In this document: positions 1-10,818 of the stretch, one piece after another | How positions within the stretch are numbered: the first letter of the stretch is position 1 | Layout of the letters: each line of letters opens with the position of its first letter | Assembly (NCBI GenBank): GCA_021307315.1 | Contig: JAJSPD010000109.1 | Location: 44,160 to 108,159 of the forward strand | Source of the DNA: Bisporella sp. PMI_857 | Lineage: Eukaryota > Ascomycota > Leotiomycetes > Helotiales > Helotiaceae | Direction of reading: 5' to 3' | Length of the DNA: 64,000 nucleotides | Program-made: the position numbers and the translations under genes | Notes under the pieces: model-generated | Database searches by the model: none | What the model saw: only the letters and a program-made list of their open reading frames with translations | What the model was told of the DNA's origin: nothing

Positions 1-12
1 CCAACCACAACC

Positions 13-766
13 ATGGAAAAACAAGACAGTGTCGACCACACAGTTGATGTGCCAATGGGCGTAGCATATTTTCGAGAAAATCGAAAAGCACCCGTCCGTA
101 TACTAGTATCTACCGCAACTCATCTTGTGCCTGGCAACAGTTTTATTGAAAGGATCAGACTCTTACAAAACTTTATCAGCCAATACCACTGGGGATGTGA
201 TTTTAAAAAAGGCGATCGTTTTGAATCATATAATGCTGAGTTTGATTTCGACAACCGCGCTTACTACTTTGTTCTTGACTATGGTCAATCCCCCGATAGT
301 AATGATGATAAGGTACCAATACTATGGTATCGGTGGACAGGTACCTCACTGCAAATGCTCTAAATATCATTTTGTTGCTTAACTAACATAACAAAGCATA
401 CGCGTTATCCAAGAGCTTCCATCTCGTATACAAAAGAAATTGAAAACATACCCATTTACACCCCCTACACCCATAGCGAGACCGCGGTGCCAGCTTGATG
501 CTGTTCAGAGACGCGAAGATATCTGTGCAAAACTTCGCTATAATATAAGGATTTTAAGTCAAACTTTTGACTTCTTAAAGGAGAATATGGAACATTTGGC
601 ATGGCTGGAACGCAATCTCGAGTCTGCGCTTTGGCTAAAGTTCAAGTCACTCAAAGCTATATATGACAAGTTTGAAAGCCCAGTTGCTCGCGGGATAATT
701 ACGTTGGTTCCAGCTCAAACCGGTCCAGGGAAGGGAGAGAAACCCAAAGATTGTACGGAAAGGTAA
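13..766 (+). CDS. Hypothetical two-exon protein, 227 aa
   Basis: I do not recognise this family. The best model joins 13-326 and 397-766 through a 70-nt intron: donor GTATCG at 327, a near-perfect branch site TTAACTAAC just upstream of the acceptor AACAAAG ending at 396, and matching phase 2. The N-terminal half is mixed alpha/beta with many aromatic residues. The second exon opens with a Pro-rich segment (residues about 120-137) and then a Leu/Glu/Lys-rich stretch likely to form two helices (LRYNIRILSQTFDFLKENME region). No signal peptide or membrane segment is visible. The start is the first ATG in the window with a usable context (ACAACCATGG), so an upstream exon outside the window cannot be excluded. 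The following DnaJ-related genes are decayed, but this frame is intact. Confidence 0.5.
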
Positions 767-1587
767 AACTGCCTGGGTTACTCGTATATGGCACCAGAAG
801 AATTCCAATATTTCTACTTTCATTGAAAAACGCCTCCTACACTTATAAGCGGTGACCCTATGTGAAGAGTGCGGCGTGGAATGTGAGAGAACGTGTGCGA
901 CTAGCCATGCCGAACGTCTTTGTGTTCATGATGGCTAGCTGCGTTGGCGATGATACTTACCCTTCCCCAATGCCTTATCCGGCTCACATCTTAATCAAGC
1001 CATATCACCAATCTATTTGCCTATTAAACCTCGCATTGCACTTCCCTCGGATAAAAAGAACCGTAGGCCTGACTGGGTGCTAATCGCAAGCAAACAGGTC
1101 GGTGGTGGGAACCCTAGGCCTCCAGACAAGCGGCAGCTAGGCAAAAGGCAAGGGGCGTTCCAAAATATTGCTTTTTTCGATATAGAAATTATATTACTAA
1201 TGTAAGACGTTAGCCTGCTTATGGCTGGGGGGAGTCTAAAGAGCAGCTGCGCCTATACGCGCCGTATGCGACTATTACAGGAACACACAGTTGCTTGGGC
1301 TGGAATTATTTATGATGGTGAGACTAAAAGCCGTTTGTTTGGGTGTAGCAGTCACAATGCAGTTGATGTTCAGCTAGGGGTGTTAGGATAGAGTGTGTGT
1401 TGTATAACCTTCGTGAGGATATAAAGGAGACCTACACGCCCGAGCTCTCATCAGTCCTCCAAGCTTCACCAGTCCTCCAAGCTTCATCAGTTCCAAGTCT
1501 CATAATGAATAACAACCTTTACCCATGTAAGCCGATATTGCTGCCCATGAGAGTCATATATTAATCCTTCGTGTTCTACGGCATACA
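767..1587. other. Intergenic region with possible LTR remnant
   Basis: No supported gene. From 1381 (TGTTAGGATA) to 1514 (ATGAATAACA) the sequence has the TG...CA ends and internal TATA-like box of a short solo LTR, but no second copy is visible, so this is only a suggestion. Reading 1265-1370 gives a short AWAGIIYDGETKSRLF-like string faintly resembling a transposase, too short to call. Confidence 0.25.
1449..1494. repeat. 18-bp tandem repeat, about 2.5 copies
   Basis: The unit CATCAGTCCTCCAAGCTT occurs at 1449-1466, again with one change at 1467-1484, and partly at 1485-1494. It lies about 95 bp upstream of the broken Cys-rich gene, either in its leader or in an LTR remnant. Confidence 0.8.
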
Positions 1588-2070
1588 ATGAGCTCCAGAG
1601 ACTAGCGAAGAGAATACCGCCACCACCACTGTCGACGTCACTATCGAGAAAACAGGGACGGCGGCGGCTCGCATCACGAGTCTGGCTCTAGCTCCGAGCT
1701 TTCCTCCAGAAATCATTCAGACAGCTCCGGAGACGACTCAGGCGGTAGCTTTGGAAGCGGCGCTGACCAGCGCAAGGCCCATTCAAATCCAACTTGTGAG
1801 CTTTGCAGAGGAACAGGAGAGGTGTGGAAGCAGGATGTGATGCCCAAGCCAAAGGCTTGTCCAACGTGTTGGGGGGAGCCAAACTTCATCAGTAAAACCG
1901 CCGAAGAGACTTGCCAACAATGCAATGGTAATGGATGCAATAGATGCAGTTGGTGGGGTCGCGTACGAGTTAATTATCCTTGCAACGAGTGCAAAGGATA
2001 TGGTGCCGTCACGCGTATAGTAGCTAGTAAACAGTTGGCGGAATGCTCGTGCGCCAGTAGAGCCGATTAA
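1588..2070 (+). pseudogene. Cys-rich protein with DnaJ zinc-finger-like CxxCxGxG repeats, broken by an early TAG
   Basis: From the ATG at 1588 only five codons precede a TAG at 1603; the same frame is then open to 2070. The first half is His/Arg/Ser/Gly-rich and probably disordered. The C-terminal part holds four cysteine pairs spaced as in the DnaJ central zinc finger: CELCRGTGEV, CPTCWG, CQQCNGNGCNRC and CNECKGYG. In type I Hsp40 proteins such pairs bind two zinc ions and help hold unfolded clients. No J-domain or HPD motif is present. The neighbour immediately downstream carries a DnaJ C-terminal peptide-binding domain, so the two adjacent genes may once have worked together. An alternative is an undetected first exon splicing into 1606 (the TAG would then be an intron 3' end), but no donor with fitting phase was found. 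Confidence 0.5.
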
Positions 2071-2241
2071 GACACGATTAGCTGCCCATAAACTTCTTTT
2101 TTGCGTCTCGACTTCTACCCAGCTAGAGAGCCTGAGCGTGCTGAGCTAAGCCTCACAGCATTGCAAGCTTCCGTCGATATCTGACGGATTCCTGTTGAGG
2201 GAGCAAGTCCAGCAGACTGTGTATATACCACCGCCGCCTCA

Positions 2242-5093
2242 ATGTCCTTTGGCTTCTCCATTGGAGATATCTTTGTTGTGGGCCAGTTCGCATAGTCGGT
2301 ATACAAATCATGTAAGCGCCATTCAGAGGTCAGGTCACTGTGGAGAACAGAACTGATTGCAGTGAAATTGTAGGCAAAGGAGCCGGTGAGGCATTTGCAG
2401 AGGTCTCTCATGAAGGTAAATCATTTGCCAGGGTCGCACATCCTCTCGTAGAAGTGGCATGCTAATGCCTTTTCTACGATAGTCATTTCGCTCCACGCCA
2501 CGATAAAAGAACTTGAAGATGAAATCCAAAACCCAGATTCAATATTTAATCGAACCGGCGCTGGGAAAAAGAAAGAGCTGGGCGTACTGGTGCACAACTG
2601 CAATGGGGTTCTTCAACAGTTGAACAAGCTCCTCATAAAATACAAGTCCTTGGGGACGGGAAGCAAGCGAGCCTAGGACAGGTTAAGATGGGGCAAGGAG
2701 AACGTGGCGGAAATAAGGGAAGAAATCATGAGCCATTCTTCATCATTGGCTCTATTCTTGACGACTCTAAGTACCAGATCTTTAGGTCGGATTGGGAAGA
2801 AGCTGGATCAATTGATTGAGGACGTGAGGGCTGGAAGAAGAGAGGAGACTGTTCTCACGATGGCTGATAATGACGAGGATGAAGCTGAAATACAGTGGAA
2901 TTTATGGAAAAGCGAGCTAGTTGATGATGGCTTTACCAAGGTGGAGCTCGAAGCCAATAAGCACTGGATCAAAGCTAGATTGGTAGGGCTTATCGAGAGT
3001 GGAGGTTTACATGAAGAACCGTTACCAGAAAAGGGAAAGGCCAGCAAATCTAGCCCTCAAAATCAAAAGACTAGCAACATCTCGCAGAACTTGAAGAATC
3101 CCATTCCTGTGTACCTTTAACGAAAAATCAAAACTTGCAACCTTTCGTCGAGGATGCGGAAGACGAAGGAGAAGATGATGATGAAATTATAGGGGATGAG
3201 ACATTCGATTCGCAAGAAAGTAGGCATCCCGGATCAAAAGGCCCCTCCCGAGAAGAGGCAGCTCAGGAGGATCAAGGAGAGAAGTCCAACCAAGACTTTC
3301 CATCCCAACAGACCGAAAAATCTGACATGTCTGATTCTAGCGACGATACTTTTTTACCATCGGACTTGATCTCAAATATCGGTATTAATATCGCGGAGAC
3401 TCGTTCAATTTTAGACACTCGAACGGCCCGGCCCCTACTCTCCACAACCTAGAAAAGGTCACGCCACGAGGGCAAAACAGACCCACCACCAAATCTACGC
3501 CAATATAGTTCTAATCAAGGACCTCCACCTTCGCCTCCACCGCCGCCACCGCTCCAGGGGAGTCAGGAAACGGGACAAAGACGGCTTCCGTTGGCTTCAA
3601 CTATGACAGCGGTGGTGACCAAGACTTTCGTAATGAATTCAATACTGGTGGTGATTCTGAAAATAAAACTAAGACCAGACGCAGGCAGGCAAGAACCTCG
3701 GCGGACAGTCCTGGTAAGCCGGAATCGGAATACGTTGAGCAGCCTAAATATCGGGTACGACATGAACCGCCAGAAATGGCACAACCAGCAGAAAACCACT
3801 ATTCCGGTGCTCCGCGGCGCGAGAGATCCTACCATGAGTTAAAATATAATAAGTCTTCCCGCGATTATAAGTCAAATGAAGCGAACCAAACTTTGCCACG
3901 AAAAGATCCGCCATCAGATGATGATTACTCTGACTCTGACCCATCAGACGTGGGGAGGCCATATAGCAGCGGGGTGTTCGAAGAACCCCTCCAGGCCGAC
4001 CACTGGATTGAGAAGGATCCTATATTTGACTCCAGCCGTGTTCACAACTTACGCTCTCGACCTCTTGACCCTTATATTGACCGGAGGTATGATCGTTTTC
4101 TCGACCATATAGGTAGGCGTTACATCGATCCAAGGGACGATCGATCCATTGACCCGAGGGCCAGTCGAGGTACATCAACTCCAACTCGTGATCCAAGATA
4201 TTTTGTCTCAGGAAACAAACAGGCCTCAAATTATCCTCCTAGACCAGGATCATTTGATGGGTACCTACCTACGAATACAATCCCCACTGACCCAGATAGA
4301 TCGAGTGCCTATGGGTTTCCAACTGGATCTGAGTCTGGTAGGGGGTTTTCATTATCGAATCCGGAGGAAATATTTTCCGAATTTATTCGTGGCCAGGCCG
4401 GCATGGAAAATACTAATGGTTCGAATGATGACTTCGCCAATTTTGGACCTGATACGGGAAGAAGGGGTCCCATTCCTCGGCCTCTACTCCTGAGGCCGCG
4501 ACTATTGAACGGCCCCTTCCGTTAACTCTTGGGGAGGTCTTCAAAGGTACGCATAAAAAATTTAAGATCAAAAGGAAAGCCATTCACCCAACCACCGTAA
4601 AGAGGGTAACTCAAGACAAAATCTTGGAGATGGACATTAAACCTGGCGTTAAGAATGGCTCAAAGATCAAATTCAAAGGCGTTGGCGACCAAGAAGAAGC
4701 CGGGCGGCAAGATTTGCATTTTATCATTGAAGAAGTCAGTATTTAAATTCAGAATGGCCACCCTGCAATTACTGACACCATCTCATTGTAGAAACCTCAT
4801 CCGCTATTCACTAGAGATGGCGACGATCTCCATCAAACTGTGGAACTCGATTTTCGTTAGTCGCTCTGTGGTTGGAAGCGTGCTATCACTACAATTGACG
4901 GCAAGCAATTGAACATCGAAAAGCAGGGTCCGACACAACCCGGATCTTGTGAAAAGTACCCGAACCTAGGCTTGCCTCTACCTGAGGCTTCAATAAAAGG
5001 AGTGATTTCATAGTCACTTGTGCGGTCAAGTACCCGGCCTCCTTGACACCAGAGCAGAGGTCAAGATTAAATGAAATTTTTGGCTGGACCTGA
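2242..5093 (+). pseudogene. Decayed fungal N-terminal-domain plus DnaJ/Hsp40 C-terminal-domain gene
   Basis: The start MSFGFSIGDIFVVGQFA is the usual opening of a fungal N-terminal domain found on STAND, ankyrin and other proteins. Recoverable pieces: 2242-2311, intron (GTAAGC, branch CTGAT) to 2373, 2374-2415, intron (GTAAAT, branch GCTAAT) to 2482, then helices from ISLHATIKELEDEI to about 3045, an acidic linker, a Pro run near 3530, Arg/Asp/Ser-rich disorder, a DnaJ G/F-like stretch (FSLSNPEEIFSEFIRG, 4351-4398), and a type II DnaJ C-terminal domain (PLPLTLGEVFKGT, KILEMDIKPG, KFKGVGDQEEAG, then after an intron 4735-4791 KPHPLFTRDGDDL, GWKRAITTIDGK). It is broken by TAG stops at 2293, 2674, 3450 and 4858 and by frameshifts near 3111, 3565, 4465 and 4999. 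The intact family would bind chaperone clients or Hsp70 partners; this copy cannot make full-length protein. Confidence 0.8.
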
Positions 5094-5400
5094 GATAAGG
5101 TATGTTGGGTATGCCGAGTTCAAAGAACAGCAATTTCTTTTTCTCGTATTGAATATATCTCGTTGAGAAGCTTCTTAATGGGATCGGTTGGGAGTAAATA
5201 AGTGGTTGGCGCGCAAAATCGACCACTGCGCCTAGTATATTAAGGGAGCATACCTCCCGCCAACTCTCTCCTTCTCTCTCTAGGTTAGTATTCTCGTAAT
5301 ACATGCCGTTCTACGAGTACTCCCTTATAATCTTCTCGTGAGGTGTCAAACAAATCCCTTTCTTTCCTTTCTGCTCTCTAAAACTATACCCGTAGCTTAA

Positions 5401-5905
5401 AATGGATGCAAAGTATTGCAACATTTGCCCTCAAAAGCTCCCACTCTCCTTCTTTCTAAAAGATACTATATCTTGCTATCCTTGTAGAAAGCGGTGAAAG
5501 GAGAACTACGATACTTTTAAACCGACTCGCGACAGACCTTCCAGACCTACCACAGCCTCTACGAATCCTAACCCCTCCGTTACAGTCCGTAGCTCCTGCT
5601 CCTCCAAGAACCTGCTCCCGCGAACGGGGGAGTCCTTCCTACGACCGGATGGGACTTAATTCAAGGGTTTCATCAGTATATAGATACAATACGGATAGAG
5701 AAGTGTTCGCGCTGCAATGAGCGTTGGTTTGATATACGGCTAAAGGATCACGTTTGCCACGGGTGCATTCTACGAGACAAAGGCCGGGATATGTATTTTT
5801 TTAATGTCTTCAGAGAATAATATGGACCCAGGAGAGGTTGTGGACTAGCTTCCGGCCCTCATGCTGGTCGAGGAGATGGTAATGGCTCGGTCTCATGTGG
5901 GTTGA
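5401..5905 (+). mobile_element. Helitron-type element relic (N-terminal Cys motif region)
   Basis: Two disconnected pieces match the start of fungal Helitron-associated proteins (the DUF6570-like part upstream of the Rep/Helicase protein). At 5660-5800 one frame reads FHQYIDTIRIEKCSRCNERW followed by FDIRLKDHVCHGC and a C-terminal RDKG. A shifted frame at 5807-5905 then gives MSSENNMDPGEV, a TAG, LPALMLVEEMVMARSHV and a TGA. A small upstream ORF (MDAKYCNICPQKLPLSFF, 5402) adds another CxxC pair. There is no helicase region, and stops and frameshifts mark it as dead. Confidence 0.65.
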
Positions 5906-7600
5906 TTCTATATTGTCAGCTATGTACTTGAGCTCCTTAGCGATATAAGCGGGCTTTTTAATCGTGATGGGTTGGTATATGGCTACAACCAAAGCCAGTA
6001 TCCGCTTACAGAGATCAGCATCTTCTAAGTCACTTATCTGCTACACCACCCGCCCGTAAAGAGAGTCCAGGATAGGGGGAAACGTGTAATTTAACTTCCT
6101 CAGCACGCTCCACTGTGGAATATCTTCAAGATTCTGGCAAACCAACGCTATCCACAGGAAGTGTCGTTTGAATTTGACGCTAGATGCTCCAGCAGGGCAT
6201 CTAGCGTTCTGTTGCCGTACTTCTTCCTCTGGGCAAGCTGAGGCGCCGTTCACGAAGAGCGCGAAGGCTCGCGAGGTCAGTGCTATGGGGTCGATTGTCG
6301 TGGGAGAGCACCGGCGAATTCGAGCATCGCACATGGACATGGATGAGTATGGTAATGCGGGGCGGGGAAATGGTCTGGGAAGGGTGGGGAGGGTACAGGT
6401 GGGGCGGACACTGGTGGGTTCTTATGCGTGTGGGAGCCATGGGTTGCGGCGTAGTTGGTGAAGAGCACTGGATGCATGGTGCGTCAAATGGTGGTGAGCG
6501 CCATTTCCTTCCCCATTCCTGAAAGGCGTCGCTTAAGCAAAGACAGCTCTATCGTTGCCATTCTCACTCTTTTAAAAGTGTCGGGACGCTCTGGGTCTAC
6601 TGGCAAGAATGCAAGTTAGGCAGACCGTGTCTCATCATTGGCAATCCCCATAAGTAGAGTATCTTTAATCAATTCGCCGTCAACCGAACAATCGTAATGC
6701 CATTTGTAAGGTGGAGTTATGTTCAGTATCTCGCTTGTCATGTCATCTGTTCGTTGAAGCGACAATGCTCTCTGGTAGCAACAGGGCTGCTCCAGATCGC
6801 TTATCCCTCTCGAATATCGTTCCATCAAGCTCATAGTTTCAACCAGGACTAATTTCTCGGCCGCACGCAGACATCATCCCTGAGTTGATTTCACCTAATG
6901 GATCGCTACCTACCGGTATGGTCGAAACAGAGATAACACAAGCCTTTTCTTCCGTGGCCATCGAAGAGCCAGACCAGTACATCTCCCGATCTCTTGATTC
7001 TATGGCTTGCCTGCCTGCATCTGTTGGTTAGTAATTGGACGCCCACGACAAACTTGGCGCGCGATATGGAACAAGCCTGCCGTTCCTTCTTTATGGTGCA
7101 TAGAAAATGGTACAACATGGTGTCTCCCATAGTCCAGCGTAGTATGCGCAGCCTCGTTCAGCTTGGAAGAGTTTTGCGATGCTTTGGATGGCAGGGAATA
7201 TATCCTTGTTGTATGATAGCGAGCAAAGGCAATAACATTTGACAATTTGGCGCCATCGATGCTGTGGAGATTGCACTGAAATTTTTTCCTCCATCTACCC
7301 CCTGTTGGGAGCAGTACCAACCTTCATCAACTCTATCTTGGAGAATTTACTGGGCGTATAATTATCACTTTCACACTTTCCCTTGCTTAGACATTCCCAA
7401 TACAGCTCACAGCGAAGTGAACAACGGGTGGCGATAAGAGACGCTCCTGAAAGGTACACGCTCTTGTATATAAAGCACTGCTTTCCTTCTTTTCTTCTGT
7501 CTGTAGCTTATTCTCTTCGTTATAACAATTGACAGTCGTTCACACTTTTGAGTCCCTCTTCGTGAGATCTACGGATCGAGATCCCTGTTCGTCTTGAGTT
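5906..7600. other. Gene-poor stretch with unsupported short ORFs
   Basis: Only short overlapping ORFs occur on both strands (the longest about 100 codons on the minus strand at 6041-6340 and 7000-7320). None shows a recognisable family, codon continuity over an intron, or a start context that would support a gene. A G-run-rich segment lies inside and is listed separately. Confidence 0.5.
6357..6427 (+). other. G-run cluster with G-quadruplex potential
   Basis: Within 71 bases there are at least seven runs of three or more G separated by 1-10 bases (GGGGCGGGG, CTGGGAAGGGTGGGGAGGG, GTGGGGCGG). The plus strand can fold as a G-quadruplex. No flanking gene gives it a clear role. Confidence 0.6.
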
Positions 7601-7645
7601 GTTACACAAACCACCTTTCCAGGCTTATAGGACCGTGTTCATGAC
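7601..7645. repeat. Stand-alone end of a TIR element
   Basis: GTTACACAAACCACCTTTCC followed by AGGCTTATAGGACCGTGTTC and ATGACA closely matches the right terminal repeat of the element ending at 24194. The left end was not found nearby, so this is a truncated copy. Confidence 0.6.
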
Positions 7646-8055
7646 ATCGCGCCGCCAATTTCCGGCAGCCATGACGCACTATTCGACCATAGCTCTCTTG
7701 AAAATCCAGATATCTCTCATCTAATAAAGCGTTTATTGCGCCTTGGCATATGAAGGATGCAACTAAATGCAAATCCATCATTTGATTTGACTCCTGTTTC
7801 GAACTTGTTATCCAGAATACAGCAACTAATGTTAGTATCTGATCCTATCCTCTCTTCTAATTCAAATCCTATCGGGAAGATTTACGCGTCGTGGTACTAG
7901 GGTAGTACTGCGATGACCTAGTGGCTTCGCGAAAATGATATCCTAAGGCATCGGAGGACCGTGGAGCGTATGGATCTTTTATGCCTTTTTGGTGATTTAT
8001 TACTTCAACTGACCCACGCGTAGTCGCAGTAAGGTACTTTTGATCTGGATGATTG

Positions 8056-10314
8056 TTAGCCGTATATTGGCGATAGACCATACCAAGGCTTACTATTAGC
8101 TGGTACTCTGTATCGAAGATTCGAGGCAGAAGGAGTCTCGCTTTGCCTGGATTCCTTGCCCTTAGGTGCTTTCGATAGGTCGCTTACTTCTTCATCCGCC
8201 GGCAGATCCGAGCTATTTTTCCGGTCATCTATCGCCTTTGCCTTGTTTTTTGTTCGTTGCAGCATTGACTGAAGTATCGGATCGTTCTCAAGACTCTCTG
8301 TCGATTTCCGGGACGCGAGCTTATCAAAATTCCAGCTAGCCATCCAGGCATCCTTGTGACTTAAATCTAACTCAAGGTGAGCATTTCCTAGAAAATTTGT
8401 GGAATTGGTTTCAGTCAGCTGAGGTTTCCAATGGTCCCAGAAGTGTTCTGTTCCAAGTGCAACCATGTCCTCGTCATCCTCCAGATTCTTAACCGTACTC
8501 CTGCTCTGCGGCCGTGAAGCGTCAACACTATCCTTTCCACTTTCAGCGTTGTCTGGTATCTCGTCTTGGTGGCTTGGAAGGGACTTGAGGGCGAGGGATC
8601 TCAAATGTCCGGTGATGTGATCCTCCAGACGACCATCGACCTCGGTCTCATCTTTGCCACACAAGGGGCATGATAGAAACAGCTTCACCATCTTGCGAGT
8701 GTTCCTGTTTGCCAAGGTGCGAAGTTGGGTGTCGCTGAGTTTGGTATTATGGACTTCCCGCATGTGTTGGATGTACTCTTCACGGGTCGAAAATGGACCT
8801 AGCTCGCGGTGAGAGGAGCAGCGCCATCGCTGACTGTGCTGATGTAAATGGCTGAGCCATCCATCGCTGTGACTATAGAGCTCGTCCGCTTGGTCGCAGT
8901 CCTCACAGAGGCACACATAGGGGTCTAGGTCATTCTTGACGTGATTTCTTGAAGTCTAATCAGTAGTGTGCTACGACGGCAAGAACTTTGCAGGTATGGT
9001 AATTTTTCGTTGCGAGCTAGATAATTACTCACTGCCACTTTCGCTCGTCGAACACCTCTTCAGCTGGTAGAGCGTAAAGGCAATAAGGACAGGTGATCTC
9101 TCCTATTGCCTGGAGGTCTGACTTCAGAGTGTCTTTGAGCTTTGCCTCTATGGAGGCTATGTCTTACGTTACCTTGTCAGCAACACTCAGCCTGGGTGGT
9201 GGGTGCTTACAGGAGTCCTTCGTGGCACATAATTCCAGTTCATCAAGCACAGTCTGGTGAACAGCTAACCGCTGTGACTTAAGTTGTTCGTACTTTCGTT
9301 TGGCAGCGAGCCCAGGGGCGGGTGGGAAATTGAGAGCTTCATGGTTGCCCAAGGCGACTGTCTTGCTTGCTGAAATAACGGATGGACTTGATGCGGCCGT
9401 TTTGAACTTTTCGGGGAGTAAAGTTGTTGCGCTTTTGATCTGGGAGGGTACAACTGTGGTCGCTGCCACGGCAACAACCTGACCATCATCCTGTTGTGGA
9501 TTGCCTTGCGCTAAGGGAACCGTTGGTCGAGCAGCTGGCAATATAATAGACGCCTTGAGCACTTCTTTTTGTGGCCGGGGAGCCATCTTCCCTTGACGAT
9601 GTCTTCTGTATAGAATTCGTTTCCGTCGAAGGAGCATTGCGCAGGCGAGTCTCTCTTGGATAGTGTTGCTGATGTTGGGAAACCGATCACGGATGTAACG
9701 TTCAAAATGACCGAGCAAGAGTGGCTCTACGTCATAGCCGTCGTCGTCTTTAATCCGGAAATCGCTTGCTTTAAGAATTTGAGCTTCTTTGCTGGCTCTT
9801 TGAATTGTGTTCGACATCTTGTTTAAACGACTGATCTCAGTCGCAATATCTCCAAAACACCGTTCCAACGCTTCTCTTGGAATACCCAGAGTATTCGTTG
9901 CTGGGGACTCGACAATGATATCAAGGACGTCCGAGTCTGTGTGGACGTTAAATTGACTTGTCCAATTTTGGAGGCGAGAGGCCGGCACAAACTGAGGCCA
10001 TGAACTGCAACGAAGGGGCGAGACCTACAAGTTCGAATGCGGTAGTTCAGTGACTCCAGCAGACCAGTGACAACACTATGCACCTCCGGGGCATATCGGA
10101 GCCGATGATCCATCGATGCTCGCCCAAGAGCAAAAACTCCGATGCCCGTAGTCCAGGTGGAGAACCTCGCGACTTGGTCCTCTACCATTGAGAGCTCCCG
10201 GGGATGGACGGACGAGGCACGGAGGAGGCATTGTTGAAACGATTCCAGGCACTGGTTAGCGGAGGCAGCAACGGTTGATCGCTTTGGCTCTGAGGCCGTG
10301 TCAGCGTCAGTCAT
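8056..10314 (-). CDS. C2H2-type zinc-finger-domain protein (fungal family), about 689 aa
   Basis: Model: 10314-10055, 10004-9211, 9156-9033, 8947-8056 on the minus strand. The 54-nt intron 9157-9210 (GTAAGC, branch CTGAC) and the 85-nt intron 8948-9032 (GTGAGT) are firm. The first junction (intron 10005-10054) fits phase and length but has a weak GTCACT donor, so it could instead be a small frameshift. The N-terminal half has the helical core typical of this fungal family (GIGVFALGRASMDHRLR; LRRKRILYRR near residue 200). The C-terminal part has CPYCLYALPAEEV, HVKNDLDPYVCLCEDC, the HLHQHSQRWRC cysteine/histidine motif, and SCPLCGKDE...HITGHL, that is three degenerate C2H2-like fingers. The last 120 residues are Ser-rich. 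Such proteins are common near fungal NLR and HET genes; DNA or RNA binding is possible but unproven. It is transcribed away from the subtilase gene, with 504 bp between start codons. Confidence 0.8.
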
Positions 10315-10818
10315 GGCGGCGAGTCTGTAAAGCGATCGAATGAGTGTTCATATATCGGCTGCTTGTCACCATAGATGGAGAATGGAGCAGGTTGATGTTG
10401 GCGTGCGTCTGTATCAGGCACCAAGGCAAGAATCTCGCACGCTGCACCTTGGGTCGTCTGTAATTGGTGGGGCTAATAAACGGTGTTGCCATGCCTACTG
10501 AAAGAATGCCGCAGAACAATTAAAGAACTAAAGAGCCTTGTAAGTCTTTTATTCTAAACAAGAATGAATTTTGCTGTAAGTATCAGAGAGAATCTTTCTA
10601 AAATTTTAATAGCCGGAGCTGGTTGCTATATGACACCGAATTATCCAGTATGTTGGGAACTAATGTGTTTTGTTTATTAAAGACAACTTCAGGCGGCTAT
10701 GTCCCACTTTGTCTCAGCCGCGTCAGCTGAAGATCCCCCCATGGATGTTCACGATCCCAGACTTCGTCGAGCGGTATTCGAGAAGGTGTCGTCGTGACTA
10801 CAGTCGAAGGCTAGTAGG

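Noticed and set aside
1381..1514. Sol-LTR-like sequence starting TGTTAGGATA
   Set aside because: No second copy, no primer-binding site and no target duplication seen; too weak for a feature of its own.
6041..6340. Minus-strand ORF with Cys residues, 99 codons
   Set aside because: No family, overlapping ORFs in other frames in a G-rich composition-biased stretch.
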